From the NCBI RefSeq assembly GCF_006547145.1, contig NZ_CP041244.1, forward strand, positions 4,278,001 to 4,342,000: a stretch of DNA of 64,000 nt, written 5' to 3'. The stretch comes from Actinomadura sp. WMMA1423. Lineage in GTDB: Bacteria; Actinomycetota; Actinomycetes; Streptosporangiales; Streptosporangiaceae. The notes under the pieces are model-generated. The model did no database searches, was not told where the DNA came from, and saw only the letters and a list, made by a program, of their open reading frames with translations. Numbering within the stretch: position 1 is the first letter of the stretch; each line of letters starts with the position of its first letter. Position numbers and translations under genes: made by a program. This document shows, in pieces, positions 9,156 through 17,235 of this stretch.

Positions 9156-9611
9156 ATGCCTTTCTGGGACAAGCTGCGCGAGTCAACCCAGACCATGCAG
9201 ACGCAGCTGCTCAGTAGGAAGAACGAACTGAAGAGCGGAGCGTTCCGCGACGCGAGCATGGCGATGTGCGCTCTGGTCGCCGCCGCCGACGGCAGCGTGG
9301 ACCCGTCCGAGCGGCAGCGGACCGCCTCGCTGATCGCCTCCAACGAGGTGCTCCAGAACTTCCCGGCCGACGACCTGCAGCGCCGGTTCAACGACTACGT
9401 CGGCAAGCTGACCGCCGACTTCGACTTCGGGAAGGTGGCGGTCCTCCAGGACATCGGCAAGGCGAAGAAGAGGCCCGCCGAGGCGCGCGCCGTCATCCAG
9501 ATCGGCATCGTGATCGGCGGCGCGGACGGCAACTTCGACCAGAGCGAGCGCGCCGTCGTCCGCGAGGCGTGCTTCGCCGTCGGCCTCGACCCCGCCGAGT
9601 TCGACCTGTGA
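9156..9611 (+). CDS. terB: TerB-family tellurite/stress response protein
   Basis: A protein of about 151 residues, all-helical, of the TerB family. It carries the two acidic repeats typical of the family, 'ALVAAADGSVDPSER' in the N-terminal half and 'IGGADGNFDQSER' in the C-terminal half, which are thought to bind metal. TerB proteins belong to Ter chemical-stress modules. I chose the ATG at 9156 (MPFWDKL) because GGAGG lies six bases before it; an ATG at 9150 and an upstream GTG are in frame but badly spaced. It stands alone, without terC or terD nearby. A BlaI-like box just upstream suggests control by the neighbouring BlaI repressor. It converges on the M56 peptidase gene with a 16-base gap. 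Confidence 0.88.
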   Translation: MPFWDKLRESTQTMQTQLLSRKNELKSGAFRDASMAMCALVAAADGSVDPSERQRTASLIASNEVLQNFPADDLQRRFNDYVGKLTADFDFGKVAVLQDIGKAKKRPAEARAVIQIGIVIGGADGNFDQSERAVVREACFAVGLDPAEFDL

Positions 9612-9627
9612 GCGGTGGCGCCTCCCG

Positions 9628-10518
9628 TCACCGGAACGCCAGCAGCGACAGCAGGAACGACACGAGCAGCTGATCCAGCTGGAGGGTCGCGGCGGTCAGC
9701 GAACCGGTGACGACGCCGTTGCCCATGAACAGCAGCGGGCCGGTGACCGTGTTCTTGGCCGGGGGCGTGCCGAGCAGCGCCTCGACCCGTTCGACGACCC
9801 CGGACTCGGCGAACGCGCTCACCGGCCCCGGGTCGCGCGGCTGCGCGAGGGCGACCTTGGCGATCGTCCGGGCGACGGCCGCGCGGTCGCCGATCGCCTC
9901 CGCGGCGTCCTCGTCGGCCCAGCGCTCCGTGGCCAGCCGCAGCCGGGCGGCGAGGGGCCGCAGCGGCGGCAGGACGGCCTCGGCCAGCGCACCGGCAGCG
10001 AGGTAGCGGTGGTGCCGGTGGCGGAGGTGGGAGCTCTCGTGCTGGAAGACGACGTGGAGCTCCCCGGCCGTCAGATCCCGCAGCAGGCCCCGGGAGACCA
10101 GGACCCCTCCGCCGCGGCCGGGGACCGCGACGGCGATCGGGACGTCGGTGTCGAGCGGCTCGCCGGCGCAGGCCCGCGCGGCGCGGAGCGCGGCGCTCCG
10201 GCGCGCGGCGGCCCTGCCCGCGGCCGCCAGCCCGGCGGCCGACAGCACCGCCGCCGGGATCCCCACCGGGTCCGGGACGGGCCGGTCGTCCCCGAACAGC
10301 GCCCACTCGGGGACGTGCGCCGCGGCGGACGGCGCCAGCGTCGCCGCGTAGTTGACGGCCACGAAGAAGCCGGTGCCGAGCGCGGCCACCCCGGTCAGCG
10401 CCCCGGTCGTCGCCAGCAGCCGCGCCGACCAGGACGGGTGGAGCCGCACCGGCGCCTTCGCCAGCACGGCGCTCAGCGCCAGCATGATGGCGAGGGGCAG
10501 GAAGGTGTACCCGTTCAC
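9628..10518 (-). CDS. M56-family (BlaR1/MecR1-like) membrane zinc peptidase
   Basis: A 296-residue membrane protein with about four transmembrane helices (about 5-22, 35-57, 86-103 and near the C terminus). It has a zinc peptidase motif HESSH at 160-164, with the downstream acidic segment ERWADED (198-204) likely to give the third ligand. M56 enzymes cleave BlaI-type repressors. Unlike BlaR1 it has no extracellular penicillin-sensor domain, so it senses something other than beta-lactam by that route. It is the last gene after the cation-efflux gene and blaI, and its GTG start overlaps the blaI stop by four bases. Confidence 0.9.
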   Translation of the reverse strand: MNGYTFLPLAIMLALSAVLAKAPVRLHPSWSARLLATTGALTGVAALGTGFFVAVNYAATLAPSAAAHVPEWALFGDDRPVPDPVGIPAAVLSAAGLAAAGRAAARRSAALRAARACAGEPLDTDVPIAVAVPGRGGGVLVSRGLLRDLTAGELHVVFQHESSHLRHRHHRYLAAGALAEAVLPPLRPLAARLRLATERWADEDAAEAIGDRAAVARTIAKVALAQPRDPGPVSAFAESGVVERVEALLGTPPAKNTVTGPLLFMGNGVVTGSLTAATLQLDQLLVSFLLSLLAFR

Positions 10519-10877
10519 CCGCCGGCCTCCGGACGGTCGAGGAACTCGCGGAGCTCGCGCGCCTCCTCCGCGCTGAGCGACCGCGCGAACCGGTTCAGCA
10601 CGTTCCCGGGATCGCTGGCGTGCCGCAGGTGCTCGCGCATGCGCCCCGCGACCAGTTCGGACTCGTCGACGGCGAGCCGGTAGCGGTAGTGCCGGCCCGC
10701 CCGGGTCCGCGAGACCAGCTTCTTCTCGTGCAGCCGGTGCAGGATCGTGTTCACCGTCGTGTAGGCGGGTTCACCTTCCAGCCGCTCCACCAGCTCGGCG
10801 GTGCTGGCGGCCCCGCCGAGCCCGGCCAGCGCGGCGAGCACCTCCGCCTCCAGCTGTCCGAGCGGCCTGCGCGTCAC
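10515..10877 (-). CDS. blaI: BlaI/MecI/CopY-family transcriptional repressor
   Basis: A 120-residue winged-helix repressor. The N terminus holds 'LGQLEAEVLAAL', then a recognition region 'YTTVNTILHRLHEKKLVSR' typical of the family, followed by the dimerisation helices. BlaI proteins bind TACTACAnnTGTAGTA-like sites and are removed by proteolysis through the co-encoded M56 peptidase. The GTG at 10877 lies 5 bases after the stop of the cation-efflux gene, so the three genes form an operon. Candidate operators lie at 11870 (own promoter), 9095 (terB/PAP2) and 8712. Confidence 0.92.
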   Translation of the reverse strand: MTRRPLGQLEAEVLAALAGLGGAASTAELVERLEGEPAYTTVNTILHRLHEKKLVSRTRAGRHYRYRLAVDESELVAGRMREHLRHASDPGNVLNRFARSLSAEEARELREFLDRPEAGG

Positions 10878-10882
10878 CGTCC

Positions 10883-11803
10883 TCAGCCCCCTTTCCGCTG
10901 CACGTCCGGCTCGAGGTAGACGAGCCGGGCGATCGGCACCGCCGCGCGGATGCGGGCCTCGGCGTCGTTGATCGCGTCGGCGACCTCCCGCGCGTCGTCC
11001 TGGAGGTCGACGGCGACCTTCGCGGCGACCAGCAGTTCGTCGGGCCCGAGGTGCATGGTGCGCATGTGGATCACGGCGGGGACGTCGCGGCCCTCCACGA
11101 TCGCCTGCCTGATCAGGCGCACGTGCTCCGGCGTCGCGGACTCCCCGATGAGCAGGCTCTTGACCTCGGTGGCCAGCACGATCGCGATGGCCGCCAGCAG
11201 CACGCCGATCGCGGCGGTGCCGATCCCGTCCCAGACGCCGTTCCCGGTGATCAGTGTGAGCCCGACGCCCGCGAGCGCGAACAGCAGCCCGACCAGCGCC
11301 CCGGTGTCCTCCAGCAGGATGACCGGCAGTTCCGGCGACTTGGAGCGGCGGACGAACTGCACCCAGCTCGCCCGCCCCCTGCTGCGGTTCGACTCCCGGA
11401 CCGCGGTGCGCAGCGCCGCCCCCTCCAGGGCGATCGCGACCAGCAGGACGGCGATCGGCACCCACTGCCACTCCTCGATCGGGTGCGGGTCGCTGATCTT
11501 GTGCCAGGCCTCGTACAGCGCGAACAGCCCGCCCAGGCTGAACAGGACGATCGCCACCAGGAACGCGTAGATGTAGCGCTCCCGCCCGTAGCCGAACGGG
11601 TGCTCCTCGGTCGCGTCGCGCTCCGCTCGCTTCCCGCCGATCAGCAGCAGCGCCTGGTTGCTGGAGTCGGCCACCGAGTGGATCGCCTCCGCCAGCATCG
11701 ACGACGAACCCGTCAGCGCGAACGCCACGAACTTGGTGACCGCGATCCCGAGGTTCGCGGCCAGCGCGGTGATGACGGCCTTGGTACTGCCTTCGGCGCT
11801 CAC
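10883..11803 (-). CDS. Cation diffusion facilitator (CDF) family transporter
   Basis: A 306-residue membrane protein of the CDF/SLC30 family, which exports divalent metals (Zn, Fe, Mn, Co) in exchange for protons. About six transmembrane helices are visible. Metal-site motifs are HSVAD (HxxxD) in helix II and LEDTGALVG in helix V. A soluble C-terminal metal-sensing domain starts near 210 and contains 'EVKSLLIGESA'. It resembles the SLC30A9-like branch. The GTG at 11803 follows AGGGG. It is first in an operon with blaI and the M56 peptidase, so the repressor may answer to metal or envelope stress. The metal cannot be read from the sequence. Confidence 0.88.
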   Translation of the reverse strand: MSAEGSTKAVITALAANLGIAVTKFVAFALTGSSSMLAEAIHSVADSSNQALLLIGGKRAERDATEEHPFGYGRERYIYAFLVAIVLFSLGGLFALYEAWHKISDPHPIEEWQWVPIAVLLVAIALEGAALRTAVRESNRSRGRASWVQFVRRSKSPELPVILLEDTGALVGLLFALAGVGLTLITGNGVWDGIGTAAIGVLLAAIAIVLATEVKSLLIGESATPEHVRLIRQAIVEGRDVPAVIHMRTMHLGPDELLVAAKVAVDLQDDAREVADAINDAEARIRAAVPIARLVYLEPDVQRKGG

Positions 11804-11869
11804 AAATCCCCTGTCGTGCCGTTCTCCGAAACGTCCGGCCAAGCGTAGGCGCTGATCGCGGACGCCTAC

Positions 11870-11885
11870 AACGACACTTGTGGCA
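11870..11885. promoter_or_regulatory. Weaker BlaI-type operator candidate (box 3), upstream of the CDF/blaI operon
   Basis: The sequence AACGACACTTGTGGCA fits TACTACAnnTGTAGTA at about 10 of 14 defined positions. Its position, 67 bases upstream of the CDF start, is right for autoregulation of the operon, and it may also affect the divergent flavoprotein gene. The core ACAnnTGT is exact. Confidence 0.45.
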
Positions 11886-12022
11886 GCCCGGCCGCCTCTC
11901 CGGGGATCACCGGCCCTTCCCGGTTTGCGATCATTGGGGGCGGCGGGGACCGCCCTGCCGAGCGCCGCGGATTCCGGCAGGATCCAGGTGGAGGCGACCG
12001 CGGCCGATCGGAGGGGCAGGGC

Positions 12023-13438
12023 ATGGACGAGTTCGATGTCGTGGTGGTGGGGGCCGGGCCGACGGGTGAGAACCTGGCGGACCGGGCGCACGCCGGCGGG
12101 CTGAGCGTGGCGGTCGTGGAGAGCGAACTGGTGGGCGGGGAGTGCTCGTACTGGGCGTGCATGCCCAGCAAGGCGCTGCTGCGCCCGGCCGCCGCGCTGG
12201 CCGACGCGCGGCGCGTGGCCGGGTCCCGGGAGGCGGCCGGCGGGACGCTCGACGCCGCCGCGGTCCTCAGGCGCCGCGACGAGTTCACCTCGCACTGGAA
12301 GGACGACGGCCAGGTCCAGTGGCTGGAGGGGGCCGGGCTCGTGCTGGTGCGCGGCCACGGGCGGCTGGACGGCCCCAGACGCGTCGTGGTGCGGACCCCC
12401 GACGGCGGGGAGCGGACGCTGACCGCCCGGCACGCCGTCGCGGTGTGCACGGGTACCCGCGCGGCGCTGCCCGACCTGCCGGGACTGGCCGAGGCGCGGC
12501 CCTGGACCAGCCGCGAGGCGACCGCCTCCGAGCAGGTCCCGCCGCGGCTCGCCGTCATCGGCGGCGGCGTGGTGGCGTGCGAGATGGCCACCGCCTGGCG
12601 GGCGCTCGGCAGCGAGGTGGTGCAGCTGGTGCGCGGGTCGCGTCTGCTGCCGCGGATGGAGCCGTTCGCGGGAGAGCTGGTGGCCGAGGGCCTGCGCGCC
12701 GCCGGGGTCGACCTGCGCTTCGGCACGTCCGTCACCGCCGTCCGCCGCGACGGAGCGGTGACGCTCACCCTGGACGGCGGCGACACGGTGACCTGCGACG
12801 AGGTCCTGTTCGCCACCGGACGCGTCCCCGCCACCGCCGACCTCGGCCTGGACACGGTCGGGCTGACCCCGGGCCGGTCGATCGAGGTCGACTCCACCGG
12901 GCTCGCGTCCGGCGTGCCCGGCGAATGGCTCTACGCGGCCGGCGACGTCAACGGCCGCGCGCTGCTGACCCACCAGGGCAAGTACCAGGGCCGGATCTTC
13001 GGAACGGTGATCGCCGACCGCGCCGCCGGACGCCCCCTCGACACCGCCGACTGGGGACGCAGCGTCGCGACCGCCGACGAGCGGGCCGTGCCGCAGGTCG
13101 TCTTCACCGACCCCGAGGCCGCCGCCGTGGGCCTCTCACTGGAGGAGGCGACCAGGGCAGGGCACCGGGTGCGGGCGGTCGACTACGAGCTCGGCGACGT
13201 CTCCGGGGCCTCGCTGTACGCGGACGGCTACCAGGGCCGCGCCAGGGCGGTGGTCGACCTGGACCGCGAGACGCTCCTCGGCGTCACCTTCGTGGGCCAG
13301 GGCGTGGCCGAACTGCTCCACTCCGCCACGATCGCGGTCACCGCGGAGGTCCCGATCTCCCGCCTGTGGCACGCCGTCCCCTCCTACCCCACCATCAGCG
13401 AGATCTGGCTCCGCCTCCTGGAGACCTACCGCGGCTGA
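12023..13438 (+). CDS. FAD-dependent pyridine nucleotide-disulfide oxidoreductase (Lpd/MerA-like)
   Basis: A 471-residue flavoprotein of the dihydrolipoamide dehydrogenase/mercuric reductase group. It has an N-terminal FAD dinucleotide motif 'VVGAGPTGENLA' (8-19), a redox-active CSYWAC pair at Cys41 and Cys46, and a second NAD(P) motif IGGGVVACEMA near 180. The second FAD motif is 'LYAAGDVNG', and the C-terminal dimer domain ends with the active-site 'HAVPSYPTISE'. No mercury-binding Cys pair is seen at the C terminus, so mercuric reductase is unlikely. It may act on a low-molecular-weight or protein disulfide. It overlaps the end of the convergent ABC ATPase gene by 13 bases. Confidence 0.9.
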   Translation: MDEFDVVVVGAGPTGENLADRAHAGGLSVAVVESELVGGECSYWACMPSKALLRPAAALADARRVAGSREAAGGTLDAAAVLRRRDEFTSHWKDDGQVQWLEGAGLVLVRGHGRLDGPRRVVVRTPDGGERTLTARHAVAVCTGTRAALPDLPGLAEARPWTSREATASEQVPPRLAVIGGGVVACEMATAWRALGSEVVQLVRGSRLLPRMEPFAGELVAEGLRAAGVDLRFGTSVTAVRRDGAVTLTLDGGDTVTCDEVLFATGRVPATADLGLDTVGLTPGRSIEVDSTGLASGVPGEWLYAAGDVNGRALLTHQGKYQGRIFGTVIADRAAGRPLDTADWGRSVATADERAVPQVVFTDPEAAAVGLSLEEATRAGHRVRAVDYELGDVSGASLYADGYQGRARAVVDLDRETLLGVTFVGQGVAELLHSATIAVTAEVPISRLWHAVPSYPTISEIWLRLLETYRG

Positions 13439-14139
13439 GCCGGGCCGGGGGCCTGCGGGGCGGCCGGGCGGCCCTCGGACAGCCGGCCGTCGGCCATGGA
13501 GTAGACGCGGTCGGCGGCGGCGAGCCGGGCCAGGTCGTGGGTGACCATGACCGTGGCCAGCCCCCGCTCGCGGGTGAGCCGGTCCAGCAGCCTGACGACC
13601 TGCTCGCCGCGGTGGTGGTCGAGAGCGCTGGTGGGTTCGTCCACGAGCAGCACCTCGGGGCGGTTCATCAGCGCGCGGGCGATGTTGACCCGCTGGCGTT
13701 CGCCGCCCGACATCCGGTGCGGCCGCTTGTGCTCCAGCCCTGCGAGGTCGACGGCGGCCAGCAGTTCGCGGGCCCTGGCGGCCGCCTGCCGCGGCGACCG
13801 GCCGGCCATGTGCGCCATCACCGTCAGCTGGTCGAGGGCCGTCAGCGAGGCGGGCAGGTTGGGCTGCTGGAAGACGATGCCGATGTGGTCGCGGCGCAGC
13901 CGGGTCCGCTCGGCGGGACGCAGCCCGGTGGTCTCCCTGCCCGCGACCGACACCGTCCCGGAGGCGGGGGCGATGAGCGTCGCGGCGACGGCCAGCAGGC
14001 TCGACTTGCCCGATCCGGACGGCCCGACGACCGCGGCGAACTCGCCGGGCCCGACCTCGAGGCCCACGTGGTCGAGCGCGGTCAGGGTGCGGTCGCCGTC
14101 GGGATAGGTCAGGACGACGTCGGCGAGGGCCAGGCTCAT
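13426..14139 (-). CDS. ABC transporter ATP-binding protein (LolD/MacB/DevA type)
   Basis: A 237-residue ATPase with Walker A GPSGSGKS at 39-46, Q-loop 'FQQPNLPASLT', signature MSGGERQRV near 143 and Walker B 'LLVDEPTSALD'. It belongs to the type VII (MacB/LolD) group, which drives mechanotransmission by FtsX-like permeases rather than classical pore transport. The start overlaps the stop of the permease gene by four bases, giving a two-gene operon. The operon is divergent from a histidine kinase/response regulator pair, which is therefore its likely regulator. The substrate is unknown. Confidence 0.93.
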   Translation of the reverse strand: MSLALADVVLTYPDGDRTLTALDHVGLEVGPGEFAAVVGPSGSGKSSLLAVAATLIAPASGTVSVAGRETTGLRPAERTRLRRDHIGIVFQQPNLPASLTALDQLTVMAHMAGRSPRQAAARARELLAAVDLAGLEHKRPHRMSGGERQRVNIARALMNRPEVLLVDEPTSALDHHRGEQVVRLLDRLTRERGLATVMVTHDLARLAAADRVYSMADGRLSEGRPAAPQAPGPAQPR

Positions 14140-15191
14140 CGTGCGGCTCCCAGCGCGGTCAGCGGGTCGACGGAGGTGATCTTGCGGACGGCGAGGGCGG
14201 CGCCCGCCGCCCCGAGCACGACCATCACCGCGACGGGCAGCGCGGTGGTGGCGGCCGAGACCACGAACGGGACCCGGTCCCCGATCGCGAGGCCCGCCAG
14301 CACCCCGGCGGCACCGCCGAGCCCGGCCCCGGCCAGCAGCACCAGGACGGCCTGCGCGAGCGCGTCGCGCAGCAGGTAGCCGGTGCTCGCGCCGAGCGCC
14401 TTCAGGACGGCGACGTCACCGCGTCGCTGGATCGTCCAGACCGTGAAGAACGCGCCGATGACCAGCGCCGAGATGGCGAACAGGAACCCCCGCATCAGTT
14501 GCAGCGACCCGTTCTCGGAGGAGAACGACGGGATCGCGGACTTGGCGTCTCCGAGCGCGAGGGTGGTGGTGCCGAGCCGCCGCTCGGCCGCGTCCAGGTC
14601 CGGGTTCCCGGTCTCGCGCAGCAGCAGGACGGTCGCGGCCCGGTCGCCGCCGCCAGGGTCGAGGGCGCGCCAGTCCTCGATCCCGATCCAGGCGACCGGC
14701 GTGTGGCTGTAGGACGACGCGCCGCCCGTACCGGCCACGGTGAAGGCGTGCCCGAGGACCTGGACCCGGTCGCCGGCCGCCAGCCCCGTGCTCTCGGCCA
14801 GTTCCGCCGACAGCACGACCTGCCCGGGAGCGGGCGGGTGCGCGCGGTCCCCCGGCGCGACACCGAACAGCGCGGCCGGTGCGCCGCGCTCCCCGGACGG
14901 GCCGAAGGACATCCGGCCCATCGTGATTCCGAGCGGCTCGGCCCTCACGCCGGCGACGTCCTGCCACCCCTTCGCCGTCGCCGCGCCGATCCGGCTCCCC
15001 GAGAACGAGGTCTCGCCGCCGAACACGACGCGGTCGGCGGGCAGGTCCTCGACGGCCGAGGCGCTGTCGCGCGCCAGGCCGGCGGTCAGCCCGGACAGCA
15101 TGGTCACCAGCAGCGTGATGAGCAGCACGACCGAGCCCATGAGCGCGAACCGCCCCTTGGCGAACCGCAGGTCTCGCAGCGCCACGAACAC
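14136..15191 (-). CDS. FtsX-like ABC permease (DevC/MacB type)
   Basis: A permease of about 351 residues with the FtsX/MacB layout: one N-terminal transmembrane helix ('MGSVVLLITLLVTMLSGL' at about 16-33), a large extracellular domain to about 225, then three C-terminal helices. The GTG at 15191 is preferred over the longer frame because GGAGG lies five bases upstream. It is co-transcribed with the ATPase that follows and is divergent from a two-component system. Such pairs are common in actinomycete envelope stress or antimicrobial-peptide responses, so that role is possible but unproven. Confidence 0.88.
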   Translation of the reverse strand: MFVALRDLRFAKGRFALMGSVVLLITLLVTMLSGLTAGLARDSASAVEDLPADRVVFGGETSFSGSRIGAATAKGWQDVAGVRAEPLGITMGRMSFGPSGERGAPAALFGVAPGDRAHPPAPGQVVLSAELAESTGLAAGDRVQVLGHAFTVAGTGGASSYSHTPVAWIGIEDWRALDPGGGDRAATVLLLRETGNPDLDAAERRLGTTTLALGDAKSAIPSFSSENGSLQLMRGFLFAISALVIGAFFTVWTIQRRGDVAVLKALGASTGYLLRDALAQAVLVLLAGAGLGGAAGVLAGLAIGDRVPFVVSAATTALPVAVMVVLGAAGAALAVRKITSVDPLTALGAAR

Positions 15192-15362
15192 CGGGGCCTC
15201 CGTTCCACGTGATCCTCGGGATTGACGCCTCCCAGCGTGCGCGGCGGGCCCGTCCCGGCACATCGTGCGCCGGGTCCGCCGGATCGCCTTCTTCCGGACG
15301 CCCGGACATCAACCTTTCGATCGATGCGGCGCCGGAACCGCGTCGCCTACGCTGAGTGAGAA

Positions 15363-16568
15363 ATGCCGAACGATCTGTTCTCGCCCGCGATGCGGCTGCT
15401 CGGCTGGGCCGTGCACGGCACCTTCCTGGTGCTGCTCGCGATCGCCCTGGTGCGCACGCTGCACGACGGGCGGACGGGGGCCGCCGCGGGCGGCCTCGCT
15501 CTCGGCGTCCTCTACGCCGGCGGCGTGTTCTGGGCCGGGCACGAGCGGCGCCCTCGTCCGGTGCCCGCCCGCCTGTGGCTCGCGCTGCTCACCGCGGGCT
15601 GGGCCGGTCTCGCGCTGGCCTCCCCCGACTTCGTCTGGCTGGCCTTCCCGCTGTTCTTCCTCTACCTGCACCTGCTGCCGCTGCCCGCCGCGCTGCCCGG
15701 CGTGGTGCTGCTGACGGCCGCGTCGGTCGCGGCCGTGGCCTGGCACGGCGGGGGCGTGACGCTGGCGGAGGTGCTGGGCCCGAGCATCGGCGCGTCCGTC
15801 GCCACGCTCATGGCGCTCGCCTACCGGGCGCTGTACCGGGAGAGCGAGCAGCGCCGCCGGCTCATCGAGGACCTGGTCAGGACGCGCGAGAAGCTCCTGG
15901 CCGCGGAGGCCGGCGCGGCGCGGCTCACCGAGCGCGAGCGCCTGGCCCGCGAGATCCACGACACCCTCGCCCAGGGGATGTCCAGCATCATCCTGCTGCT
16001 GCGCGCCGCCCGCCGCGACCTCGACGGCGACCGCGGCGCCGCGCTGGAGCGGCTGGCGGAGGCCGAGCAGGCCGCCGCGGAGAACCTGGAGGAGGCCCGC
16101 AACTTCGTGCGCGCGCTGGCCCCGCCCGCCCTCCAGCGGTCGTCCCTGCCCGACGCGCTGCGCCGGATCACCGAGTCGGCGGGCGCCCGTTCCGCGGCCC
16201 GCATCCGCTTCGAGGTGTCCGGGTCCCCCGCCGAGCTCCCCCTCGACTACGAGGTCGCGCTGCTGCGCATCGCCCAGGGGGCCCTCGGCAACGCCGCCCG
16301 GCACTCCGGCGCCGAGAACGTCGGCGTCACCCTGACCTATCTCGACGACATGGTGGTACTGGACGTCTTCGACGACGGCCGCGGCTTCGAGCCCGCGGCG
16401 GCCGGCGGGCGGCCGCCGGAGGGCGAGGCGGGCACCGGCTACGGTCTGCGGGCCATGCGCGACCGCGCCCGCGCGCTGGGCGGGGCGCTCACCGTCGAGT
16501 CGGCCCCGCGGGAGGGGACGGCCGTGGTGGCGTCCCTGCCGCTGCCCGCCGGCGGCGAGCGGCGATGA
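15363..16568 (+). CDS. Sensor histidine kinase (NarL-type two-component system)
   Basis: A 401-residue kinase with about five closely spaced N-terminal transmembrane helices (10-155) and little extracellular loop, so it probably senses within or through the membrane. A HisKA_3 dimerisation box with LAREIHDTLAQG puts the phosphorylated His at 199. The C-terminal HATPase domain has DDGRGF and a G-box 'GTGYGL'. Its stop overlaps the start of the response regulator by four bases. The divergent ABC exporter is the likely target. The kinase resembles the bacitracin/cell-wall type of intramembrane sensors in layout only. Confidence 0.92.
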   Translation: MPNDLFSPAMRLLGWAVHGTFLVLLAIALVRTLHDGRTGAAAGGLALGVLYAGGVFWAGHERRPRPVPARLWLALLTAGWAGLALASPDFVWLAFPLFFLYLHLLPLPAALPGVVLLTAASVAAVAWHGGGVTLAEVLGPSIGASVATLMALAYRALYRESEQRRRLIEDLVRTREKLLAAEAGAARLTERERLAREIHDTLAQGMSSIILLLRAARRDLDGDRGAALERLAEAEQAAAENLEEARNFVRALAPPALQRSSLPDALRRITESAGARSAARIRFEVSGSPAELPLDYEVALLRIAQGALGNAARHSGAENVGVTLTYLDDMVVLDVFDDGRGFEPAAAGGRPPEGEAGTGYGLRAMRDRARALGGALTVESAPREGTAVVASLPLPAGGERR

Positions 16569-17203
16569 GCGGGCCGATCCGCATCCTGCTGGTGGACGAC
16601 CATCCCGTGGTGCGCTCCGGGATCCGCGCCATGCTCGCCGACCAGCCCGGCTTCGCGCTGGTGGGCGAGGCGGCGACGGGGCGGGAGGGGGTCGAGGAGG
16701 CGCGCCGCCTGCGCCCCGACGTCGTGCTCATGGACCTCCAGCTCGGCACCGGGATCCACGGCAGCGAGGCCACCCGCCAGATCACCGCCGCCGGGTCCGG
16801 CGCGCCGCGCGTCCTCGTGCTGACCACCTTCGACACCGACTCCGACATCCTCGCCGCCATCGAGGCCGGCGCCACCGGCTACCTGCTGAAGGACGCGCCC
16901 CCGGACCGGCTGTTCACCGCGATCAGGTCGGCCGCCGCCGGGGACAGCGCGCTCGCGCCGAGCGTCGCCTCGCGCCTCCTCGGCCGCATGCGCTCGCCCA
17001 CCGCGACGCCGACCGCGCGCGAGCTGGAGGTGCTGCGGCTGGTCGCCGAAGGGTTCTCGAACCGGGAGATCAGCAAGCGGCTGTTCCTCAGCGAGACCAC
17101 GGTCAAGACGCACCTGGTGCACCTCTACGCCAAGCTCGGCGTCGACTCCCGCACCGCCGCGGTCGCCGCCGCCACCCGGCGCGGCCTGATCCGCCCGCCC
17201 TGA
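16565..17203 (+). CDS. NarL/FixJ-family response regulator
   Basis: A 212-residue regulator with an N-terminal receiver domain (acidic pocket Asp11 and Asp12, phosphoacceptor Asp57 in LMDLQL, conserved Lys in 'YLLKDAPPD') and a C-terminal LuxR-type helix-turn-helix ('LTARELEVL'-like start, 'SNREISKRLFLSETTVKTHL'). It is paired with the overlapping kinase gene. The nearest logical target is the divergent ABC exporter operon, whose promoter lies in the 171-base gap before the kinase. Confidence 0.94.
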   Translation: MSGPIRILLVDDHPVVRSGIRAMLADQPGFALVGEAATGREGVEEARRLRPDVVLMDLQLGTGIHGSEATRQITAAGSGAPRVLVLTTFDTDSDILAAIEAGATGYLLKDAPPDRLFTAIRSAAAGDSALAPSVASRLLGRMRSPTATPTARELEVLRLVAEGFSNREISKRLFLSETTVKTHLVHLYAKLGVDSRTAAVAAATRRGLIRPP

Positions 17204-17204
17204 C

Positions 17205-17233
17205 CCGCCTCCCGCGCCGCGCGGCGGAGGCGG
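17205..17233. terminator. Bidirectional terminator-like hairpin
   Basis: CCGCCTCC (17205-17212) and GGAGGCGG (17226-17233) form an 8-bp stem between the convergent response regulator and CU044_5270-type genes. It has no T-tract, which is common for actinomycete terminators. Confidence 0.45.
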
Positions 17234-17235
17234 CG

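Noticed and set aside
12023..13438. Mercuric reductase
   Set aside because: The redox Cys pair is present but there is no C-terminal Cys pair, no MerA-type N-terminal domain and no mer genes nearby.
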